Origin: Leptospira gomenensis
GTDB taxonomy: Bacteria; Spirochaetota; Leptospiria; Leptospirales; Leptospiraceae
Assembly: GCF_004770155.1 (NCBI RefSeq)
Contig: NZ_RQFA01000032.1
Coordinates: forward strand, 178,862 to 242,861
Reading direction: 5' to 3'
Length of the DNA: 64,000 nucleotides
In this document: piece by piece, positions 56,939 through 64,000 of the stretch
Position numbering within the stretch: position 1 is the stretch's first letter
Layout: each line of letters begins with the position of its first letter
Notes under the pieces: model-generated
What the model saw: the letters and a program-made list of their open reading frames with translations, nothing else
The model's database searches: none
Told to the model about the DNA's origin: nothing
Made by a program: the position numbers and the translations under genes

Positions 56939-58485
56939 CAAAAACGGCCGCGAAAGTCGAAATCTTGGACGTAACTCTGAGGGACGGAGAACAAACCAGA
57001 GGAGTCAGTTTTTCCACTTCCGAAAAATTGAATATAGCAAAGTTCCTTCTCCAAAAACTCGACGTCGATCGGGTGGAAATCGCCTCGGCCCGGGTTTCCA
57101 AAGGCGAACTCGAAACCGTTCAAAAAATCATCGAATGGGCGGACACGGAATCCCTCTCGGATCGCATCGAACTTTTGGGATTCGTGGACGGCAATCGGAC
57201 CGTGGATTGGATTCGGAACGCGGGAGCCAAAGTGCTCAACCTCCTGACCAAGGGTTCCTTACATCATTTGGAAAAACAGCTCGGTAAAACCCCCGAAGAA
57301 TTTTTCAAAGACGTTTCGTTTACGATCGATTATGCGAGAAAAAACGGCCTGCGCGTAAATGTGTATCTGGAGGATTGGTCCAACGGATTCAGAAACAGTC
57401 CCGATTACGTAAATTCGCTCGTGGCTCATCTGAGTAACGAAAATATAGAGCGGATCTTTCTTCCCGACACGTTAGGCGTCCTTTCCCCTTCGGAAACGTA
57501 TCGAGGGGTGGACGAACTCGTACAAAAATTTCCGCAGCTTCATTTCGAATTCCACGGTCACAACGACTATGATCTTTCCGTGGCGAACAGTTTGGAGGCG
57601 ATACGCGCCGGAGTCAAAGGTGTACACGCTTCCGTCAACGGTCTCGGAGAAAGAGCGGGCAATACTCCCCTCGAAGCGTTGGTGACCGCGATCCACGACA
57701 AAACGGAATTTAGGACGAAGGTCAACGAACTTTCGATCACCGAAGCGAGCCGGCTGGTCGAAGTATTCAGCGGAAAACGGATCTCCGCCAATCGACCCAT
57801 CGTTGGAGAAGACGTGTTCACCCAAACAGCGGGAGTCCACGCGGACGGAGATAAAAAAGGAAATCTGTATGCGAATCCGATTTTGCCGGAACGTTTCGGA
57901 AGAAAAAGAAGTTACGCGTTAGGCAAACTCGCCGGGAAAGCGAGTATTTCGGAAAACGTAAAACAACTCGGAATGGTTTTGAGCGACGTCGTTCTTCAGA
58001 AAGTACTGGAACGAGTGATCGAACTCGGAGACCAGAATAAACTCGTGACTCCGGAAGATCTTCCGTTTATCATCGCGGACGTTTCCGGAAGAACGGGAGA
58101 AAAGGTGATCGAGATCAAAGCCTGCAATATCCATTCCGGGATCGGAATCAGACCCCACGCACAAATTGAAATCGAATACCAAGGCAAGTTGTATCAGGAA
58201 ATCTCGGAAGGAGACGGGGGTTACGACGCGTTTATGAACGCTCTGACGAAGGTGACCAACCGCGTAGGCATTTCCATTCCTAAGTTGATCGATTACGAGG
58301 TGAGAATTCCTCCCGGCGGAAAAACGGACGCACTCGTGGAAACCAGGATCACTTGGAATAAGTCCGCGGACGGAGACGAAGGACAAACGTTCAAAACGAT
58401 GGGGGTTCATCCCGACCAGACGATCGCAGCGGTGCAGGCCACCGAAAAAATGCTGAATCAAATTCTACAACCATGGCAAACCTAA
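56935..58485 (+). CDS. cimA: (R)-citramalate synthase
   Basis: A 516-residue enzyme joining pyruvate and acetyl-CoA to make citramalate, the first step of the pyruvate route to isoleucine. It matches the characterised L. interrogans CimA almost throughout by memory. Landmarks are [15 protein letters not shown] near residue 12, [14 protein letters not shown] near 204-217, [20 protein letters not shown] and [18 protein letters not shown], plus a C-terminal allosteric domain ending QILQPWQ (isoleucine feedback in the known enzyme). The ATG overlaps the Smr-like gene; its end overlaps pth by 13 bases. Confidence 0.95.
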   Translation: MTKTAAKVEILDVTLRDGEQTRGVSFSTSEKLNIAKFLLQKLDVDRVEIASARVSKGELETVQKIIEWADTESLSDRIELLGFVDGNRTVDWIRNAGAKVLNLLTKGSLHHLEKQLGKTPEEFFKDVSFTIDYARKNGLRVNVYLEDWSNGFRNSPDYVNSLVAHLSNENIERIFLPDTLGVLSPSETYRGVDELVQKFPQLHFEFHGHNDYDLSVANSLEAIRAGVKGVHASVNGLGERAGNTPLEALVTAIHDKTEFRTKVNELSITEASRLVEVFSGKRISANRPIVGEDVFTQTAGVHADGDKKGNLYANPILPERFGRKRSYALGKLAGKASISENVKQLGMVLSDVVLQKVLERVIELGDQNKLVTPEDLPFIIADVSGRTGEKVIEIKACNIHSGIGIRPHAQIEIEYQGKLYQEISEGDGGYDAFMNALTKVTNRVGISIPKLIDYEVRIPPGGKTDALVETRITWNKSADGDEGQTFKTMGVHPDQTIAAVQATEKMLNQILQPWQT

Positions 58486-59045
58486 AACTACTGTTAGTCG
58501 GCGTCGGAAATCCGGGACAAAAATACGCGCACAACCGACACAATATCGGTTTCGTGATTCTGGATTCGTTCTTGGAATCCCATTCCGGGTCCTACCAAAC
58601 CAATTCCAAATATTCCTTAGCCCGTACGGACGAGGAAGGTTTGACCCTGTTTTATCTTAAACCTCTGGAATTCATGAATCTCTCCGGAAAAGCAGTGGCC
58701 GAAATCGCCAAAAAAAACGGAATTCCTACCGAAAACGTTTTGGTAATTCACGACGAAATCGATTTCGAATTCGGAAAATTGAAATTAAAAGGGGGCGGGG
58801 GGCACGCGGGTCACAACGGCCTACGGGATATCGTCGAAAAACTGGGGAACAACTCTTTTTTCAGACTTCGTTTCGGAGTGGGAAAACCTTCGGATGTCGC
58901 GGAGGTTCCTCATCATGTACTTTCCAATTTTAACCCGGACGAACGGGAAAAAATTCCGGCCTTGGTCCGGGCCTGCGAACAAAAAATCTCGGATTGGATC
59001 CGAGAAAGAAAAAACGAATTTCGAAAAGTCTCCGATACTCAGTAA
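58473..59045 (+). CDS. pth: Peptidyl-tRNA hydrolase
   Basis: A 190-residue hydrolase that frees tRNA from stalled peptidyl-t[21 protein letters not shown] near residue 10 carries the catalytic His and Asn residues, [12 protein letters not shown] follows, and [27 protein letters not shown] holds the catalytic Asp. The ATG is inside the end of cimA. Normal length. Confidence 0.96.
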   Translation: MANLKLLLVGVGNPGQKYAHNRHNIGFVILDSFLESHSGSYQTNSKYSLARTDEEGLTLFYLKPLEFMNLSGKAVAEIAKKNGIPTENVLVIHDEIDFEFGKLKLKGGGGHAGHNGLRDIVEKLGNNSFFRLRFGVGKPSDVAEVPHHVLSNFNPDEREKIPALVRACEQKISDWIRERKNEFRKVSDTQ

Positions 59046-59103
59046 GAAGAATCGATCGTCGAAGGACGAAAGCGTTCTTGCCGAAATCATACGGAGAAAT
59101 TCA

Positions 59104-60025
<922 letters not shown>

Positions 60026-60039
<14 letters not shown>

Positions 60040-60568
60040 AATTCGATCCACTACAATTCTCTGCGTACGAAAAAACGGAACCGTCGCCATCGGAGGCGAC
60101 GGCCAGGTTTCCATGGGAAACACCGTCATGAAAAATTCCGCCAAAAAAATCCGCAGGTTATACGACGGCAAAATCCTTTCCGGGTTTGCGGGTTCGGCGG
60201 CGGATGCGTTCACCTTATTCGAGTTATTCGAAAAGAAAGTGCAGGAGTTCGGAGGAAGTTTATCCAGAAGCGCGGTGGAACTCGCCCGGGAATGGAGAAC
60301 CGACAGAATGTTACGAAGGTTGGAAGCGCTGTTGATCGTCGCCGATAAAGAAGAATCCTTTTTGATCTCCGGAACCGGAGACGTGATTTCTCCGGATGAA
60401 GGTGTGATAGCGATCGGATCCGGAGGAAACTATGCGTTGGCCGCAGCACGCGCGTTATACGATCATACGGAGTTGAGTGCGAGACGGATCGTGGAATCCT
60501 CGATGAAAATCGCCGCCGATATCTGCATTTATACGAACGATCATATCACCATTGAAGAAATCCTATAA
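60026..60568 (+). CDS. hslV: HslV (ClpQ) proteasome-like peptidase
   Basis: A 180-residue peptidase forming the HslVU protease. The active-site threonine lies in [12 protein letters not shown], so eight residues (MPENKIRS) would have to be removed to expose Thr9; E. coli HslV needs only Met removed. Family landmarks [23 protein letters not shown] and [16 protein letters not shown] are present. The ATG overlaps the recombinase gene; hslU follows by ten bases. Confidence 0.95.
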
Positions 60569-60578
60569 AGAAACGAAC

Positions 60579-62018
60579 ATGACCGACCATTGGAAAAATC
60601 AGGAATTAGAACTCACATCCGAAGAGGAACTTACCCCGAGTGAAATCGTCGCCAAATTGGACGAACATATCATCGGACAAAAGAACGCCAAAAAAGCGGT
60701 CGCCGTAGCTTTGAGAAACAGGACCCGCAGAAAAAAATTGGAACCCGAGATGAGAGAGGAGATTTATCCGAAAAACATCATCATGATCGGACCTACCGGA
60801 GTCGGAAAAACCGAAATCGCGCGGAGACTTTCCAAACTTTGCGGAGCGCCGTTTCTCAAAGTGGAAGCGACGAAATACACCGAAGTAGGTTATGTGGGCC
60901 GAGACGTGGAATCGATGATCCGCGACCTAGCGATCCTCTCGATGAACCTCGTAAAACAGGAATTCCGTTCTAAGGTGCAGGAAACCGCAAAACAAAAAGC
61001 GGAGGAAACCCTTCTAGATATCTTATTGCCGTTTCCGGGAGAATCCAAATCCCAACCCGGAGGACCGATCGCGGGTTTTGCTACGTCTCCGCTTCCCGAT
61101 GAAGAGGAACGAAAAAACCATTTTCTCGAAACGAGAGAGTTTATGAGAAAAAAATTGAAGAACGGAAAACTGGACGATCAGGAAGTGGAATTGGATCTGC
61201 CGAATCCCGCCAATTCCCAGATTCCTATGTTGCAGGTTTTCGGAGCGGGGAATTTCGAAGATTTGGACAATCAGTTGCAGAACGTCTTAGGGGATATGCT
61301 TCCCAAAAAAAACAAAAAGAGAAAACTCAAAATTCCGGAAGCGCTCAAAACCCTAGAAGAAGCCGAAGCGGAAAAACTGTTGGATCCTGACAAAGTGCAG
61401 AGAGAAGCGCTTCGTAGGGTGGAAGAGATGGGAATCATTTTTTTGGACGAGATCGATAAGATCGCGGGCCGGGAAAGTAAATCCGGGGCGGACGTTTCCC
61501 GGGAAGGTGTGCAGAGGGATTTGCTTCCCATCGTAGAAGGGGCGACCGTGAATACGAAGATCGGTCCCGTTCGTACGGATCATATCTTGTTCATCGCGGC
61601 GGGTGCGTTTCATATGTCCAAACCTTCCGATCTGATTCCCGAACTACAGGGTCGATTTCCGATTCGTGTCGAATTGGAAAAACTTTCCAGAGAGGATTTT
61701 GAAAGAATTCTTACGGCACCTCGTTCTTCTCTGACAAGACAGTACGAAGCCCTATTGGCGACGGATGGAATTCGAATCGAATTCACGACGGATGGGATCC
61801 GAGAAATCGCGCGCATTGCGTTCGAGGTGAACGAAAAACAGGAAAACATAGGCGCGCGGAGGCTCAATACGATTCTGGAGCGTTTACTGGAAGAGGTGAG
61901 TTTCGAAGGACCGGACCTTCCCGAGTCCGAAAAAAAAATCACGATCGACGGAAGTTACGTTTTGAACCGTTTGCAAGGAGTGATCCAAGACAAGGATTTG
62001 AGTCAGTATATTTTGTGA
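60579..62018 (+). CDS. hslU: HslU (ClpY) ATPase
   Basis: A 479-residue AAA+ unfoldase. [36 protein letters not shown] starts the family core (in parts), Walker A is [14 protein letters not shown], the pore loop is GYVGRDVES, and Walker B is [13 protein letters not shown]. The intermediate domain between is acidic and Lys-rich. It feeds substrates to HslV. The ATG at 60579 is chosen over a TTG at 60552 because the extra nine residues are not in the family. Confidence 0.95.
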   Translation: MTDHWKNQELELTSEEELTPSEIVAKLDEHIIGQKNAKKAVAVALRNRTRRKKLEPEMREEIYPKNIIMIGPTGVGKTEIARRLSKLCGAPFLKVEATKYTEVGYVGRDVESMIRDLAILSMNLVKQEFRSKVQETAKQKAEETLLDILLPFPGESKSQPGGPIAGFATSPLPDEEERKNHFLETREFMRKKLKNGKLDDQEVELDLPNPANSQIPMLQVFGAGNFEDLDNQLQNVLGDMLPKKNKKRKLKIPEALKTLEEAEAEKLLDPDKVQREALRRVEEMGIIFLDEIDKIAGRESKSGADVSREGVQRDLLPIVEGATVNTKIGPVRTDHILFIAAGAFHMSKPSDLIPELQGRFPIRVELEKLSREDFERILTAPRSSLTRQYEALLATDGIRIEFTTDGIREIARIAFEVNEKQENIGARRLNTILERLLEEVSFEGPDLPESEKKITIDGSYVLNRLQGVIQDKDLSQYIL

Positions 62019-62052
62019 GAATCGGCTGCACCGGTATCACCTCACCTGTAGC

Positions 62053-62084
62053 AGCGCGTTTTCGCAAATTTGCGAAAACGCGCT
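62053..62084. repeat. Perfect 32-bp palindrome after hslU
   Basis: AGCGCGTTTTCGCAAA is followed immediately by its exact reverse complement, with no loop base. It lies 34 bases after hslU. No T run follows directly (CGGATTC comes next), so it is not a textbook terminator, though an RNA hairpin with a small loop could still form. Cruciform, terminator or protein site are all possible. Confidence 0.8.
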
Positions 62085-62122
62085 CGGATTCTATTTGACG
62101 AACTTGAAAAAAAGTCGTGTGA

Positions 62123-63427
62123 ATGGGCTTTATGTCTTTCGTAAAAATTCCCCATACCCGTTCCGTAAATTCAATACCCAAACTACTTTCTGTCACCGTT
62201 TTTCTCTGTTATACGTTTTTTGCCGCGAGCGGATGTGAGTGGATTCAAAAGACGCTTGTAGAAGTGCTCGGAGCGCCCGATTCCTACAAAGCGGAAGGAG
62301 ATACGAATTCCTTAAAGCCGATTTTTGCGGGTAAGGACGAGACTAAAAAACGAATCTCCGTTTCTCTTACCGAGGTTTCGGCTGGATTCAATCAACCTAC
62401 CGACATTCAATTTCCTCCGGGGGAATCGGAAATTTTTCTAGTTACGGAACAAAAGGGAAAACTTCGCTGGGGAAAGGTTCGAAAAAACGAAACCGGAACA
62501 TTATTAACTTTGAATGTATTGTCCGAGGCCGAACAAGGGTTGTTGGGAACCGCATTTCATCCCGACTTCGCGAAAAACGGAAAGGTATACGTAAACTATG
62601 TGACCAAAGTAAACGGAAAGGATACGAGCCGGGTTTCGGAGTGGATCGTTTTTTCTCCTCAAGACATACCGAATTCCAAAATCGGATCGGAACGGATCGT
62701 GATGGAAGTGACACAACCGTATCCGAATCACAATGCGGGACAGCTCGCTTTCGGACCGGATGGATATCTGTATATCGGTTGGGGAGACGGGGGCTGGAAG
62801 GATGATCCGAAAAAGAACGGACAAAATCCGAAAACGTTTTTGGGAAGTATGTTGCGAATCGATGTGAATCAGACAGAAAGCGGAAAAGGATATACGATTC
62901 CTAATGACAATCCTTTCGTAAACGATCCGTGTTGTGCTCCCGAAACGTTCGCATACGGATTTAGAAATCCTTGGAGATACGGTTTTGATCCGAAGGGAAG
63001 ATTGATCGTTGCCGACGTGGGACAGGACCTTTGGGAAGAAGTGAATCTTGTAGAAAAAGGTAAAAATTACGGATGGAACGTCAAGGAAGCGACCCATTGT
63101 TTCGAGCCGAAGAATCATTGCAACTCACAGGGACTTCAAGATCCGATTTACGAATACGGAAGAGAAGAAGGACAATCGATCACAGGCGGGTATGTCTATC
63201 AGGGAAAAAAAATACGCTCACTGAGCGGCAAATACGTGTTCGCGGATTTCGTATCGGGAAGACTCTGGGCTCTTGATTTACCCGAAGCCGAAGGAAATCA
63301 AGCCAAAGAAGTTTATAGTTTGGGTAAATGGCCGCTCCTGATCTCTACGTTTGGAAAAGATACGAATGGAAATCTCTATCTGGCCGACTTCGGCACCGGA
63401 AAAATATATCGAATCGATTCAAACTGA
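62123..63427 (+). CDS. Lipoprotein of the glucose/sorbosone dehydrogenase (PQQ-type propeller) family
   Basis: A 434-residue protein with a lipoprotein signal (hydrophobic 22-37, AASGC, Cys near 38). The rest is a six-bladed propeller of the soluble aldose dehydrogenase (YliI/GSDH) family: [75 protein letters not shown] and [11 protein letters not shown] (in parts). These proteins may oxidise sugars with PQQ; activity here is not shown. Two Cys pairs are present (CC near 272 and CFEPKNHC near 329). An ATG at 62132 is an alternative start. Confidence 0.85.
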   Translation: MGFMSFVKIPHTRSVNSIPKLLSVTVFLCYTFFAASGCEWIQKTLVEVLGAPDSYKAEGDTNSLKPIFAGKDETKKRISVSLTEVSAGFNQPTDIQFPPGESEIFLVTEQKGKLRWGKVRKNETGTLLTLNVLSEAEQGLLGTAFHPDFAKNGKVYVNYVTKVNGKDTSRVSEWIVFSPQDIPNSKIGSERIVMEVTQPYPNHNAGQLAFGPDGYLYIGWGDGGWKDDPKKNGQNPKTFLGSMLRIDVNQTESGKGYTIPNDNPFVNDPCCAPETFAYGFRNPWRYGFDPKGRLIVADVGQDLWEEVNLVEKGKNYGWNVKEATHCFEPKNHCNSQGLQDPIYEYGREEGQSITGGYVYQGKKIRSLSGKYVFADFVSGRLWALDLPEAEGNQAKEVYSLGKWPLLISTFGKDTNGNLYLADFGTGKIYRIDSN

Positions 63428-63442
63428 ATCGGCGGGGCGTGT

Positions 63443-63650
63443 CTCGGAGCCGCCGGTGGTCGGCCAAACTACATTCATTTTTTGGAATATTCCGGCGGCT
63501 CCGAGTCGCGTGACTCCGGGCTCGCGGATTCCCGCTCGTCCTCTTCGAGGACGCTTCGCGCCCTGCGGCCCGCTCACGCAGGAAATGTAAGAGGGAGCGA
63601 GATGGACGTTTGTTCCAAACGGCCGCGCAACCGCAGCCACGGGATCTCGC
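63443..63650. repeat. Chain of inverted repeats in a GC-rich intergenic stretch
   Basis: At least five stems are visible: a perfect 14-bp stem at 63443-63456/63492-63505 (CTCGGAGCCGCCGG and its complement), GAGTC/GACTC around 63503-63516, GTCCTC/GAGGAC around 63538-63552, GCGAGAT/ATCTCGC at 63597-63603/63644-63650, and GTTTG/CAAAC inside the last. The stretch is richer in G+C than its neighbours. Reading frames crossing it show no family similarity. It could be a dispersed intergenic repeat or a structured RNA. Confidence 0.55.
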
Positions 63651-64000
63651 ACGAGAAGAGCAATATGGTGTCGTCACGGGCGAGCGCGGTGCAACGCAAA
63701 ACAAAAAGAGCACGAAGTATGCGCGCCGCGACTGTGGTCTTATTTTTTTTCGTCGCGGGTTTGGTTTCGTAATTGTTTTAACTGCGTTTTCATTTTTGTT
63801 TCTTCGTTTTGTCTTCAGTTTTGTGCCGTTTTGGTCGCGGGTTTTGTTTTGAATCTTCATTCGCGCCGATGTTCGAAGCGTTTCGTATTTTGTTTCGTTA
63901 CGTTTTCCGCCGCGGCTTTGTTTCTAACTACGTACGGAGCCGCATCTGATTTCTGTGGATTGTCCGCTTTTGTATGCGAGCGCTGGAAGTTTGGTGTTGT
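63651..64000. other. Right-edge region without a recognisable gene
   Basis: After the inverted-repeat chain, the sequence to the window end becomes G/T-rich on the plus strand (from about 63735), with recurring TTTCGT and GGGTTTTG words and a near repeat of GTCGCGGGTTT at about 63753 and 63834. No frame over about 100 codons is convincing on either strand. It may be a decayed gene or a low-complexity spacer. Confidence 0.45.

Overview
The window is about 64 kb of chromosome from a Leptospira. The evidence is a DUF1564-type protein (a family I know only from Leptospira), a Leptospira-type type II secretion operon ending in the genus-specific GspN, a (R)-citramalate synthase very like the characterised L. 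interrogans CimA, and a split heptose kinase/adenylyltransferase pair. By eye the G+C content is in the mid-40s percent, which would fit one of the higher-GC species of the pathogen clade, but I cannot fix the species. Genes are dense and mostly co-directional, often overlapping by a few bases, and GTG and TTG starts are common. There are no prophages, transposases or CRISPR arrays.

Layout. 1-3.7 kb: end of a peptide transporter, a YdhG/DUF1801 protein, an NlpC/P60 hydrolase, a DUF1564 protein and a LON-domain protein. 3.77-21.7 kb: a run of 17 plus-strand genes that may be one or two very long operons. It starts with envelope precursors (heptose kinase and adenylyltransferase, pyrG, kdsA) and LPS transport (lptC, an oversized lptA, lptB). 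Regulators follow (rpoN, hprK, ptsH, an NtrY/NtrX-like pair), then a uracil-DNA-glycosylase-like Fe-S protein, priA, fmt, an orphan PASTA protein and rpe. 21.8-27.4 kb: the rpsP-khpA-rimM-trmD-rplS-rnhB block, followed as in Bacillus by ylqG/ylqH-like flagellar-export relatives, then a degenerate HD-GYP protein, yraN and a small unknown gene. comM (yifB) converges on them.

29.2-44.2 kb: a lipoprotein and a LysM/M23 peptidase lead into gspC-D-E-F-G-H-I-J-K-L-M-N, followed by an M15-like lipoprotein and a secreted unknown. No prepilin peptidase gene is in the cluster. 44.3-48.2 kb: class II (B12-dependent) ribonucleotide reductase on the minus strand, then tRNA-Asn. 48.4-54.3 kb, minus strand: di-haem cytochrome c, a polytopic membrane protein, xseB, xseA, an AI-2E-family permease and an unknown. 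54.3-63.4 kb: a DedA protein, an App1-like phosphatase (minus), an Smr-like protein, cimA, pth, a XerC/D recombinase, hslV, hslU and a lipoprotein of the glucose/sorbosone dehydrogenase family. The last 570 bases hold no convincing gene; they contain a chain of inverted repeats and then a G/T-rich tract.

How the genes work together. The first long cluster couples outer-membrane LPS building (heptose and Kdo precursors, CTP supply, Lpt bridge) with sigma-54, HPr/HPr kinase and a GAFTGA-bearing activator. The T2SS cluster supplies almost a whole secretion machine. The most interesting signals are a PASTA protein sitting where Firmicutes carry the PASTA kinase, a PriA that appears to have lost exactly one of its two zinc sites, a divergent Fe-S UDG-fold protein next to priA, an HD-GYP protein without its signature histidine, and the unexplained structured sequence at the right edge.
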